Part shown: piece after piece, positions 8,983 through 16,629 of the stretch
Layout: each line of letters begins with the position of its first letter
Position numbering within the stretch: position 1 is the stretch's first letter
DNA from: Chelatococcus caeni
Lineage (GTDB): Bacteria > Pseudomonadota > Alphaproteobacteria > Rhizobiales > Beijerinckiaceae
NCBI RefSeq assembly: GCF_014196925.1
Contig: NZ_JACIEN010000007.1
Coordinates: 62,001-126,000, forward strand
Length of the DNA stretch: 64,000 bases
Direction of reading: 5' to 3'
Notes under the pieces: generated by a model
Seen by the model: the letters and a program-made list of their open reading frames with translations, nothing else
The model's database searches: none
What the model was told of the DNA's origin: nothing
Program-made: the position numbers and the translations under genes

Positions 8983-9884
8983 ACCTCCTCGGACAAAGAC
9001 ATGAGGGCCGTGACTTCGGCCCGATCCGGAATGCCGGCGCGGCCGCCGCGCCGGGTGCATTTGAGAGCGGAGGCGGCATTGGCGAAGCGCGCCGCGGCGC
9101 GCATGTCGCGCCCCTCCGCGATGGCGAGGGCGAAGGCGCCGTGGAAGACGTCGCCCGCGCCGAGGGTGTCGACCGTCTCGACGGTGAAGCCCGGCTCGCG
9201 CGTGAGGCGCTCCCCCTCCAGCCAGGCGAAGCCCTCGCCGCCGAGGGTGACGCCGACGCGGCCGGGGCAGACCTGCGCCGCCGACCGGAGCCCCTCGGCG
9301 ACATCGTCCGTCCCGGCAAAGCGCGTGAGCGCCGGACGCGAGAAGACGGCATAATCCGCGCGCGCGACGAGCCGGTGGGCGACGTCGTCGGACGCCAAGT
9401 CCGCATCGAGCACGGCCGGCACGCCGGCCGCCCGGGCCGCATCGAGCACGATCTCGCTCGCGCGCGGCCAGCGCATGTCGGCGAGGACGGCATCCGCCGC
9501 CGCGACCTCGGCAAGGGGCAGCCACGCAGGATCGGTGTCGAGCCCGGGGTCGGCGAAGGCGATGATCAGGCGCTCGCCCTCCTTGTCGACGAGCACGCCC
9601 GAGACGCCGGAGCGGGCGCCGGGGACGAGCCGGATTTCAGGCCTGACACCCCATTCGCCCAGTTCCTCGACGATGCGCCGGCCCACGGGATCATCGCCGA
9701 CGCGCGCCCACAGCATGGCCTCGCCGCCGAGGCGCGCCACCGTCACCGCGCCGGTGGCGGCCGGTCCGCCGCCGATCTCGCTGTAGCCGGTGGCGAAGAC
9801 CTTGATGGGCTCGTCCGGAATGGCGGGCACGGAGAAGATCTTGTCCATCACCGCGATGCCCACGGCGATCACGCGTTTCGTCAT
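8979..9884 (-). CDS. PfkB-family carbohydrate kinase, YihV (sulfofructose kinase)-like
   Basis: A 301-residue ribokinase-family sugar kinase that phosphorylates a sugar with ATP. The N-terminal motif 'GGGPAATGAVTVARLGG' (about 38-54) and C-terminal 'DTLGAGDVFHG' with catalytic Asp245 are intact. The whole chain, including 'VGIAVMDKIFSV', 'VLADMRW' and the ending 'LKCTRRGGRAGIPD', closely follows my memory of E. coli YihV. Of the three YihV residues I recall as touching the sulfonate, Lys (Lys28 here) and Arg138 are kept, but Asn109 is Ala109. So the substrate may be a related ketose acid rather than 6-deoxy-6-sulfofructose. It overlaps tctA upstream and the aldolase downstream by 4 bases each (ATGA), so the three are translationally coupled. 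Confidence 0.87.
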   Translation of the reverse strand: MTKRVIAVGIAVMDKIFSVPAIPDEPIKVFATGYSEIGGGPAATGAVTVARLGGEAMLWARVGDDPVGRRIVEELGEWGVRPEIRLVPGARSGVSGVLVDKEGERLIIAFADPGLDTDPAWLPLAEVAAADAVLADMRWPRASEIVLDAARAAGVPAVLDADLASDDVAHRLVARADYAVFSRPALTRFAGTDDVAEGLRSAAQVCPGRVGVTLGGEGFAWLEGERLTREPGFTVETVDTLGAGDVFHGAFALAIAEGRDMRAAARFANAASALKCTRRGGRAGIPDRAEVTALMSLSEEV

Positions 9885-11404
9885 GAGTTGTTCTCCGCGG
9901 GCTTTGCGGCGCGCGCGCCGCCGCGCAGGAGGCGCAGGCCGGCGAGGCCGAGCGGCACCGCCCAGATGAGGATGGCGGCCACGCCGAGCGCGGCGGCGAC
10001 CGGGCGCTCGAAGAAGCCGGTGATGTCGCCGCCCGCGATCACCATCGAGGTCAGGAAGTTCTGCTCGAGCAGCGGCCCGAGCACGATGCCGAGGATGATG
10101 GGCGCCACGGGGAAGCCGGCGAGGCTGAGCAGGAAGGCGAGGATGCCGAAGCCGAGCATCAGGCCGATGTCGAAGACGGTGTTGTTGATGGCGAAGGAGC
10201 CGACGACGCAGAAGAGCAGGATGATCGCCATCAGCTGCGGGCGCGGCACGGTCAGGATGCGGCTCGCGAGCCGGATCGCCGCCCAGCCGAAGGGCAGGAG
10301 CAGCAGGTTGGCGATGAGGAAGATGATGAAGACGGCATAGAGCATCTCCGCCTGGGCCTCGAACAGCCGCGGACCGGGGTTGAGCCCCTTCATGAAGAGG
10401 ACGCCGACGGCGATCGCCGTCACCGCATCGCCCGGGATGCCGAAGACGAGCGCCGGCACCCACGCGCCGGAGAGGCCGCCGTTGTTGGCCGCGCCCGCCT
10501 CGATGACGCCTTCGGGATGGCCGTTGCCGAACTTCTCGGGCGTCTTCGAGAAGCGCTTGGCGGTGGCGTAGGAGATCCAGGCGGCGATGTCGCCGCCGGC
10601 GCCCGGCAGGACGCCGATCAGCGTGCCCGTGACCGAGCCGCGCGCCACGTTGCGCCAGTAGTGGCGGACGAGGCCGAGGATGCCGCGGAAGATGCCGGTG
10701 ACCTTCTGCGTCGCGGCGAAGCGCTCACGCGCCGTGCCGCGGACGAGACTGTTCAGGATCTCGGAGACGGCGAACATGCCGATCATGGCGGGGATGAAGC
10801 TGATGCCGCCCAGGAGCTCCGTGACGCCCAGGGTGAAGCGGGGCGTGCCGCTGACGCCATCCATGCCGACGCTGGCGATGAAGAGGCCGATGAGCAGGGA
10901 GACGAAGCCCCGCACGGGATCGTCCGAGCTCACGAAGGCGGCGCAGGACAGGCCGATGAGCGCGAGCCAGAAATATTCGAAGCTCGAGAACTGCAGGGCG
11001 ATGCGCGCCAGCGCCGGCGCCGCGAGGATGAGGACGACGGTGCCGACGATGCCGCCGATGACCGAGGAGACGAGGCTCGCACCGAGCGCCTGCGCACCGA
11101 GCCCGCGCTTCGTCATGGCGAAGGTCTCGTCCGTATAGGCGGCCGAGGCAGGCGTGCCGGGAATGCGCAGGAGGCAGCCCGGAATGTCGCCGGCCGTGAT
11201 TGCCATCGCCGTGCAGGCCACGATGGCGGCGACGGCCGGCAGGGGATCCATGAAGAAGGTGATCGGCACGAGCAGCGCCGTGGCCATGGTCGCCGTGAGG
11301 CCGGGGACGGCACCGACGAACAGGCCGAACAGCGAGGCGAGCACCACCGTGAGAAGCACCTGCGGATCGAGCACGAGCCCGACCGCCTGGATGACCGAAT
11401 GCAT
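9881..11404 (-). CDS. tctA: Tripartite tricarboxylate transporter large membrane subunit TctA
   Basis: A 507-residue membrane protein, normal for TctA (about 500), with roughly ten to twelve spans. The family signatures 'GAVPGLTATMATALLVP' near the N-terminus and 'GVLPGAGGDIAAWISY' in the middle form the inverted-repeat core. TctA carries the substrate through the inner membrane using an ion gradient, with TctB and the periplasmic TctC. It sits 6 bases after tctB and overlaps the kinase start by 4 bases. Known substrates of the family are organic acids such as citrate, other carboxylates and some sulfonates, which fits an acidic compound entering the downstream pathway. Confidence 0.95.
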   Translation of the reverse strand: MHSVIQAVGLVLDPQVLLTVVLASLFGLFVGAVPGLTATMATALLVPITFFMDPLPAVAAIVACTAMAITAGDIPGCLLRIPGTPASAAYTDETFAMTKRGLGAQALGASLVSSVIGGIVGTVVLILAAPALARIALQFSSFEYFWLALIGLSCAAFVSSDDPVRGFVSLLIGLFIASVGMDGVSGTPRFTLGVTELLGGISFIPAMIGMFAVSEILNSLVRGTARERFAATQKVTGIFRGILGLVRHYWRNVARGSVTGTLIGVLPGAGGDIAAWISYATAKRFSKTPEKFGNGHPEGVIEAGAANNGGLSGAWVPALVFGIPGDAVTAIAVGVLFMKGLNPGPRLFEAQAEMLYAVFIIFLIANLLLLPFGWAAIRLASRILTVPRPQLMAIILLFCVVGSFAINNTVFDIGLMLGFGILAFLLSLAGFPVAPIILGIVLGPLLEQNFLTSMVIAGGDITGFFERPVAAALGVAAILIWAVPLGLAGLRLLRGGARAAKPAENNS

Positions 11405-11410
11405 GAGCGC

Positions 11411-11890
11411 TCACCCGAAAAGGGGTTGCAGCAGCCCGGCCGGCAGCGGCACCAGCAGCAGGCGGACGAACAGGAAATAGACGCCGAGCGTCAGGAGGAA
11501 CCCGAGGACGACCGCCTGCACCAGTCTCACGCCGAGCAGCAGCATGAAGCCGGCGAGATAGGTGCCGAGAAGCGGCACAAAGCCGATGGGCTCGAAAGCC
11601 CGGATGATGACGATGAGCCCCGCGACGAGCCAGACGAGCGCGCCCCAGTAGGGCCGCGTCGCGGCCGGCGCGGGCGGCCCCGCCCCCTCGCCCACCGCCT
11701 CCGGCGCGGCAAAGAAGCCGCGCAGGGCGATGATGAGCCCGGCGACGATGAGCCCGCCGCCGACGAGCGAGGGGAAGAAGCCGGGCCCGTAGGCCTGGCC
11801 GATCATCGGAGGAATGGACGCCGCCTGAACGACGACGCCCGCCCCGAAGGCCGCGAAGAGCAAGCCCGCGGCGACATCCACCTTGCGCAT
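11411..11890 (-). CDS. tctB: Tripartite tricarboxylate transporter small membrane subunit TctB
   Basis: A 159-residue protein with four predicted membrane spans (about residues 5-25, 43-60, 83-100 and 105-150 in two segments), matching the poorly conserved TctB family in length and layout. It pairs with TctA in the inner membrane. It lies between tctC (16 bases upstream) and tctA (6 bases downstream). The family is recognised mainly by context and topology, including 'YGPGFFPSLVGGGLIVAGL' in the first loop, which is typical of TctB. Confidence 0.88.
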   Translation of the reverse strand: MRKVDVAAGLLFAAFGAGVVVQAASIPPMIGQAYGPGFFPSLVGGGLIVAGLIIALRGFFAAPEAVGEGAGPPAPAATRPYWGALVWLVAGLIVIIRAFEPIGFVPLLGTYLAGFMLLLGVRLVQAVVLGFLLTLGVYFLFVRLLLVPLPAGLLQPLFG

Positions 11891-11906
11891 GGAAGGAGCC
11901 TTCGCC

Positions 11907-12899
11907 CTATTGCTTGGCGAGGCCGGCGGCCTTCATGGCTTCGCCGAAGCGTTCATCCATCTGCTTGAGGTAACTCGCGAAATCAGGACCGCCGGCATAT
12001 TCGATGCCGAACTTGCGGGCGTCCATGAACTTCACGAATTCCGGATCCTTCACGACCTTGGCCATGGCCTTCGAGAGCGCCTCGACGACCTCCTCCGGCA
12101 TGCCCTTGGGGCCGGCGACACCACGCCAGGCGCCGAGGCTCCAGTCGACGCCGAGCGTCTCCTTGATGGTCGGCACGTCGGGGAAGGCGGGGTCACGCTC
12201 GGGGCGCATCAGGGCGAGCGTCTTCACCTCCCCGGCATCGACCATGGTCTGCGCCTCGGGCATCGTCGTCGTGACGATGTCGATGGCCTTCGAGGTGAGG
12301 AGCTGCAGCGAGGGCGCCGAACCGTCCGTCGGCACCCACGGCGCGTCCTGGGCCTTGAGGCCGATGGCGTTGAGCAGGCCAACGAAGGACAGATGCGCCG
12401 CGCCGCCCTGGTTGGCGCCAGAGGCCTTGTGCTTGCCGGGGGCCGCCTTGATCGCCTCGACGAGGTCCTTGATCGTGGCCGGCCCGTCCTTGCGCACGTG
12501 CACGCCCTGCGGATCGGTGTTGTAGAGGGCGATGAGGCTGTAGCTGTCGTAGTTCAGCGCCGAGGTGCCGAGCCAGTGATACATCGACAGCTCGGTCGTG
12601 ACGACGCCGATGGTGTAGCCGTCCGCCTTGGCATTGGCGATCTCGGTGTGGCCGACGATGCCGCCGCCGCCGGTGCGGTTGACGACCGACACGGGCTTGC
12701 CGAGCTCCTTCTCGAGCAGGCTCGCGACGATGCGCGCCGTCGCGTCGGTGCCGCCGCCAGCGCTCCACGGCACGATCATGGTGACGGGCCGCTCCGGCCA
12801 GGCGGCGAGCGCCGGCCCGGCAAAGGCGAGCGAGACCGCCGCGGCCATGGCGACCCGGCGCGTCAGGGATATGCGCGAGAACGATTTGCGCGAGAACAT
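11907..12899 (-). CDS. tctC: Tripartite tricarboxylate transporter substrate-binding protein TctC
   Basis: A 330-residue periplasmic binding protein (Bug/TctC family). The N-terminus is a signal peptide ('RRVAMAAAVSLAFAGPALA', cut near residue 32), followed by the family start 'WPERPVTMIVPWSAGGGTD', whose loop binds the ligand carboxylate. The central segment 'GANQGGAAHLSFVGL' is the second binding loop. The open frame extends 99 codons further upstream, but the ATG at 12899 has a strong 'GGAGG' 8 bases ahead and starts the signal peptide. It delivers the ligand to TctA/TctB. The ligand cannot be deduced from sequence alone; in this family a carboxylate is the rule. Confidence 0.93.
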   Translation of the reverse strand: MFSRKSFSRISLTRRVAMAAAVSLAFAGPALAAWPERPVTMIVPWSAGGGTDATARIVASLLEKELGKPVSVVNRTGGGGIVGHTEIANAKADGYTIGVVTTELSMYHWLGTSALNYDSYSLIALYNTDPQGVHVRKDGPATIKDLVEAIKAAPGKHKASGANQGGAAHLSFVGLLNAIGLKAQDAPWVPTDGSAPSLQLLTSKAIDIVTTTMPEAQTMVDAGEVKTLALMRPERDPAFPDVPTIKETLGVDWSLGAWRGVAGPKGMPEEVVEALSKAMAKVVKDPEFVKFMDARKFGIEYAGGPDFASYLKQMDERFGEAMKAAGLAKQ

Positions 12900-12943
12900 G
12901 GACGTTTCCTCCAACCCGATATGCTTTTGCTTTTTTGAACAGG

Positions 12944-12963
12944 AGGCGGCCTTCAGGCCGCCT
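12944..12963. other. Perfect 8-bp hairpin spanning the stop codon of the DHDPS-family gene
   Basis: 'AGGCGGCC' (12944-12951) pairs with 'GGCCGCCT' (12956-12963) around a 4-base loop that holds part of the stop codon. On the coding (minus) strand it is followed by an A-rich, not T-rich, stretch, so it is not a standard terminator. A role in mRNA processing or stability ahead of the highly needed tctC is possible. Confidence 0.45.
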
Positions 12964-13855
12964 TTGCCTTGACGGCGACGCCGAGGCCCGCGAGCGCCGC
13001 ACGGATCGCCTCGCGCTGGGCGGGCGAGGCCGGCGGCATGGGCGCGCGCGGCTCCATGGCGTTCACGCCCTGCAGGCTCTGGGCGTATTTCGTGCAGGCC
13101 GGCAGGTTGTCCGAGACCATGGCGTTCCACAGCGCCAGCAGCTTGACGTGGAGATCGAGCGCGCGCGGGTGGTCGCCGGCCTTCACCGCGTCCCACAGGT
13201 CGACAGACGCCTTGGGCGCCGCGGCGAGGATCGCGGCGATCGAGCCATGGGCGCCGAGCGTGTAGGAGGGATACATCAGCGCGTCGACGGCGCTGAAGAT
13301 CAGCTTGTCGGCGAGGTTCTCGGCCATGAGATCGGCGAAGAGCTTGAGATCGCCGGCGCTCTGCTTGACGCCGACCACCATCGGCACCTCGCGCATGATG
13401 CGAGCGAGCAGCTTCGGCGACAGATAGGTCCAGGGCACCACGTTGTAGATGATGATCGGCAGGCCGGTCTCGTCGGCGAGCGCCCGGAAGTGGCGCACCA
13501 TCGCCTCGTCGTCCGGCTTGAAAAGATAGTGCACCGGCGTGACCTGCAGGGCGGCGACGCCCATGTCGCGCACCAGCTTGCCGCGGCGGATCGCGTCGCG
13601 CGTGCTGTCGACAATGATGCCGGCGATCACCGGCGCCCGCCCGGCGGTGGCGGCGACCGTCGCGCCGATGAGATCGCGGAACTCCTCCGGGTCGAGCGTA
13701 TGGCCCTCGCCGGTCGAGCCGCCGGCGGCGAGGCCGTGCGCGCCGGCCGCGACAAGAAAGTCCACCTGCCCAGCCACGGCCTCCAGCGCCATCGCCCCAT
13801 CGGTCCGAAACGGCGTCGTCATCGGCGGAATGACACCTGCGAGTTTCGTATGCAT
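12953..13855 (-). CDS. Dihydrodipicolinate synthase family lyase (DapA-like aldolase)
   Basis: A 300-residue TIM-barrel pyruvate-type aldolase/dehydratase. The substrate-binding 'GGSTGEGHTL' (about 46-55; 'GGTTGE' in DapA), the tyrosine in 'IIYNVVPW' (about 137) and the Schiff-base lysine in 'VVGVKQSAGDL' (about 165) are intact. The family includes DapA, N-acetylneuraminate lyase and KDG/sugar-acid aldolases and dehydratases. The position as first gene of a transport and catabolic operon, divergent from IclR, argues for a catabolic 2-keto acid lyase rather than lysine synthesis. Its stop is 53 bases upstream of tctC. The substrate is not identifiable. Confidence 0.88.
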   Translation of the reverse strand: MHTKLAGVIPPMTTPFRTDGAMALEAVAGQVDFLVAAGAHGLAAGGSTGEGHTLDPEEFRDLIGATVAATAGRAPVIAGIIVDSTRDAIRRGKLVRDMGVAALQVTPVHYLFKPDDEAMVRHFRALADETGLPIIIYNVVPWTYLSPKLLARIMREVPMVVGVKQSAGDLKLFADLMAENLADKLIFSAVDALMYPSYTLGAHGSIAAILAAAPKASVDLWDAVKAGDHPRALDLHVKLLALWNAMVSDNLPACTKYAQSLQGVNAMEPRAPMPPASPAQREAIRAALAGLGVAVKAKAA

Positions 13856-13868
13856 TTCAGCTCCCTAG

Positions 13869-13881
13869 TCCGAATATCGGA
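13869..13881. promoter_or_regulatory. Inverted repeat, candidate IclR operator (proximal to the catabolic operon)
   Basis: 'TCCGA' and 'TCGGA' flank a 3-base spacer (ATA) 14 bases upstream of the DHDPS-family ATG. This perfect palindrome lies in the 185-base divergent gap between that gene and iclR, where an IclR-type repressor of the operon would bind. Confidence 0.4.
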
Positions 13882-14010
13882 TCTTTATTCCGCATAGCAG
13901 ACTTTATCGAGCTTCCGAGCCGACCGTCAACACGGAATCGGATTTCGCATCCATCAAGGCCAACAAACGGCTCGAAAGAGCTTGACGGCCCCCACAAATT
14001 TGCCGATATG

Positions 14011-14025
14011 TTCCGCATCGTGGAA
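14011..14025. promoter_or_regulatory. Inverted repeat TTCC-N7-GGAA, candidate IclR operator (proximal to iclR)
   Basis: 'TTCCGCATCGTGGAA' is an imperfect palindrome 15 bases before the iclR GTG start. IclR proteins often bind 'TTCC'/'GGAA'-type inverted repeats and repress their own gene, so this may be the autoregulatory site. Confidence 0.45.
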
Positions 14026-14040
14026 TGAACGAGGCAACGC

Positions 14041-14862
14041 GTGACGCGGACCCAGCGCAAGGATCTGGTCAACTCGCTCGGCAAGATGGCAAGCATCCTG
14101 CAGTGCTTCACCAAGCACGACCGGACGCTGACGCTCGGCATGATCCAGGCGCGGACCGGCTATCCCAAGGCCACGGCCCACCGGCTGCTCGCGACGATGA
14201 AGGAGATCGGTTTCATCGAGCAGGACCGCGACCGGGAACGCTATCGCCTCGGCCTCAAGCTGTTCGAACTCGGCAGCCTCTATCTCGCCAACCTCGACCT
14301 GCACCGCGAGGCGCAGCCGCATGTCGACCGGCTCGCCAAGTTGAGCGGCGAGGTGGTGCATCTCTGCATCTTCGACGGCCTCCACGCCGTCTTCGTCGAC
14401 CGGAAGGAGATGGACAGCGGCCCGAGCTCGCTCGTCATGACCATCGAGGGCGCGCCGGTCTATTGCACGGGGGTCGGCAAGGCCATCCTCGCCTTCCAGG
14501 ACGAGGCGACGCTGGAGCGCGTCATCGCGGCCGGGCTCAAGGCCTTCACGGAAAGCACGATCGTCGATCCCCAGCGACTGCGCGAGGAGATGGCGGCGAC
14601 GCGCAAGCGCGGCCACTCCATCGACTGGTCCGAACACCAGCGCAACCTCAACTGCGTCGCCGCCCCGATCCGCAACGCCTCGGGCAGCGTCTTCGCCTCG
14701 ATCAGCGTCTCCGGCCCGGCCGAGCGCATCTCGCCGGCGCGCATCCCCGTGCTCGGCGAACTCGTCATCGAGACGGCCGACACCATCTCGCGCGCACTCG
14801 GCTGGACAGCGCCCGCGAAGCAGGCGGAAAGCCACTCCGCCCCACGCGCCGCCGCGTCCTGA
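14041..14862 (+). CDS. IclR family transcriptional regulator
   Basis: A 273-residue regulator. The N-terminal winged helix-turn-helix (about residues 12-70, 'TLGMIQARTGYPKATAHRLLATM') binds DNA, and the C-terminal IclR effector domain (about 85-255) carries 'GVGKAILA' and 'NCVAAPIRNASG', both typical. The start is GTG at 14041 with 'GAGG' upstream. It is transcribed away from the DHDPS-Tct-kinase-aldolase operon, the usual arrangement for a local repressor that responds to the pathway substrate or an intermediate. The last about 20 residues are a low-complexity tail. Confidence 0.93.
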   Translation: MTRTQRKDLVNSLGKMASILQCFTKHDRTLTLGMIQARTGYPKATAHRLLATMKEIGFIEQDRDRERYRLGLKLFELGSLYLANLDLHREAQPHVDRLAKLSGEVVHLCIFDGLHAVFVDRKEMDSGPSSLVMTIEGAPVYCTGVGKAILAFQDEATLERVIAAGLKAFTESTIVDPQRLREEMAATRKRGHSIDWSEHQRNLNCVAAPIRNASGSVFASISVSGPAERISPARIPVLGELVIETADTISRALGWTAPAKQAESHSAPRAAAS

Positions 14863-14928
14863 GGCCATCGCCACCTCGATCATTCCGGCCGCCCGGCAGG
14901 CGCCGTCTTGTCAGGCTACGCCGTTTGG

Positions 14929-14952
14929 ATTATCAATATCAATATCGATAAT
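14929..14952. promoter_or_regulatory. AT-rich palindrome with AATATC repeats, candidate GntR operator
   Basis: 'ATTATC' (14929-14934) and 'GATAAT' (14947-14952) form an inverted repeat around two tandem 'AATATC' units. It lies 24 bases upstream of the GntR gene and stands out as AT-rich in very GC-rich DNA, so it is probably the promoter and autoregulatory operator. Confidence 0.45.
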
Positions 14953-14975
14953 AAGAAAGCAGGGAGGATTCGGAC

Positions 14976-15608
14976 GTGCGTCCGCGCGAGGCAGCCTATT
15001 CGGCGGTCAAACGCCGCATCATCCTCAACGACCTGCAGCCCGGCATCGCCCTGACCGAGCTCGGCCTCGCGCGCGAGCTCGGCTGCAGCCAGGGCACGGT
15101 GCGGGAGGCGCTGCTGCGCCTGCAGGAGGACGGGCTCGTCATCCGCAGCGGCCATCGCGGCACCACCGTCACGCCGCTCGACCCGGAAGAGGCCGACGAG
15201 ATCATCGCGCTCCGGCGCCGCATCGAGATGCGCGGGGCCGTGCGCGCCGCGGCGGCGGTGACGGACGGCGCGCTGCAGGAGCTGCAGGCCCTGCAGGACG
15301 AGATGGAGCGGGTCGCGAGCGCCGGCGACCAGTACCGGCTCATCGAGCTCGACACCGATTTCCACCTCGCCATCTTCCGCCTCGCGGGCCTGCAGGCGCT
15401 GGAGCAGATCCTCGTGCGCTGCATCCTGCATTCGCACCGGCAGAAGCTGTGGGAGCCGCGCCATCGCCGGCCGCTGCTCGAAACGGCGCGCCGGCACCAG
15501 CCCATCTACGAGCGCCTCGCCGCGCGCGACGGCGCCGGCCTCGCCGAGGCGCTCGGCCACCACATCGACACCATCGTCGACGTTTCCTCGGAGCGTCAGT
15601 CAGCATGA
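14976..15608 (+). CDS. GntR family transcriptional regulator, FadR subfamily
   Basis: A 210-residue regulator with an N-terminal winged helix (residues about 5-70, 'LTELGLARELGCSQGTVREALLRLQEDGLV') and an FCD effector domain (about 80-200). The FCD domain holds the metal/ligand residues Asp in 'ELDTDFHLAIF' and the histidines in 'LHSHRQ' and 'ALGHHIDTI'. FadR-type regulators respond to sugar acids or organic acids. The start is GTG at 14976 with 'AGGGAGGA' ahead. The stop overlaps the start of the esterase gene (ATGA), so it is the first gene of the sugar operon it probably controls. Confidence 0.93.
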   Translation: MRPREAAYSAVKRRIILNDLQPGIALTELGLARELGCSQGTVREALLRLQEDGLVIRSGHRGTTVTPLDPEEADEIIALRRRIEMRGAVRAAAAVTDGALQELQALQDEMERVASAGDQYRLIELDTDFHLAIFRLAGLQALEQILVRCILHSHRQKLWEPRHRRPLLETARRHQPIYERLAARDGAGLAEALGHHIDTIVDVSSERQSA

Positions 15609-16549
15609 CCCTGCCCCTCGACCCGCATTTCCAGCCCATCTACGAGCGCATGCGCGCGGCGCCCGCCGTCGACTACCGCGCCATGGCGATGGGCGAGGCC
15701 CGACGGACTTTCGAAGAGCTGGCGAAGCCTTGGAACGTGGGCGCGCCGGAGCTTGCCGCCGTGCGTGACCTCACCGTCCCCACGGCCGCCGGCGGCATGC
15801 GGGCACGGCTCTACGAGCCGCAGGCGGACGCGCTCACGAACGGCCTCGTCGTCTTCGTGCACGGCGGCGGCTGGACCTTCGGCTCCATCGACACGCACGA
15901 CGGCACCATGCGCAACCTGGCCGCGGCCTCGGGCTGCGCCGTCTTCGGCATGGATTATCGCCTCGCCCCAGAGCATCCCTTCCCCGCGCCGCTCGACGAC
16001 GTCCTCGCCGCCCTCGCCTTTGCGGCCGACGGCGGGCTCGGCCGGCCCGTCGACATGGCGCGCATCGCGCTCGCTGGCGATTCGGCCGGGGCGAATCTCG
16101 CGCTCGCCGCCCTCCTCGCCCGGCGCGACAAGGGGCAGGCGCTGCCGGCAACGGCCGCCCTGTTCTACGGCTGCTATGCGCCGATCTTCGACACGGCGAG
16201 CCATGAACGCCTCGGCGACGGCAGCTTCTTCCTCGGTACCGCGATCATGCAGTGGTACTGGGGCAACTTCCTCGGCGCCCTGCCGGCGGACACGGCCGAG
16301 CTCGCCGTCCCGCTGCGCGCCGAGCTCGACGGCCTGCCGCCGCTCTATCTCAATGCGGCGGGGCTTGATCCGCTGCTCGACGACACGCTGCTGCTCGCCG
16401 AAAAGCTCGCCCACACCGGCATTCCCTTCCGCCTCGACGTGTCACCCGGCGTCGTCCACGGCTTCCTGCGCATGACGCGCGAGCTGCCGGCGGCGCGGGC
16501 GGCCATCGCGGCGGGGGCAGCGCATATCAGGGAGGTGTTCGGCCGGTAG
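15605..16549 (+). CDS. Alpha/beta hydrolase, HSL-type esterase
   Basis: A 314-residue esterase/lipase of the hormone-sensitive-lipase family. It has the oxyanion motif 'VHGGGW' (about residues 85-90), the nucleophile 'GDSAGAN' (Ser about 161) and a C-terminal 'PGVVHGF' histidine (about 284). These cytosolic enzymes hydrolyse short-chain esters, for example acetyl groups on sugars. ATG at 15605 gives a 4-base overlap with the GntR gene; the longer open frame upstream is that gene in another frame. Co-transcription with a sugar importer suggests it deacylates the imported compound (inference). Confidence 0.9.
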   Translation: MTLPLDPHFQPIYERMRAAPAVDYRAMAMGEARRTFEELAKPWNVGAPELAAVRDLTVPTAAGGMRARLYEPQADALTNGLVVFVHGGGWTFGSIDTHDGTMRNLAAASGCAVFGMDYRLAPEHPFPAPLDDVLAALAFAADGGLGRPVDMARIALAGDSAGANLALAALLARRDKGQALPATAALFYGCYAPIFDTASHERLGDGSFFLGTAIMQWYWGNFLGALPADTAELAVPLRAELDGLPPLYLNAAGLDPLLDDTLLLAEKLAHTGIPFRLDVSPGVVHGFLRMTRELPAARAAIAAGAAHIREVFGR

Positions 16550-16629
16550 GAGGCGGCAACTCCCCTCGGCCGCGAGGGAATCGGGGCGGCACCCCAGACA
16601 ACAACACGCAAAGAACCGGAGGAGAGGAC

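Noticed and set aside
12944-12963. Rho-independent terminator after the DHDPS-family gene
   Set aside because: The stem is perfect, but on the coding strand an A-rich tract follows instead of T residues, and tctC clearly continues the operon.
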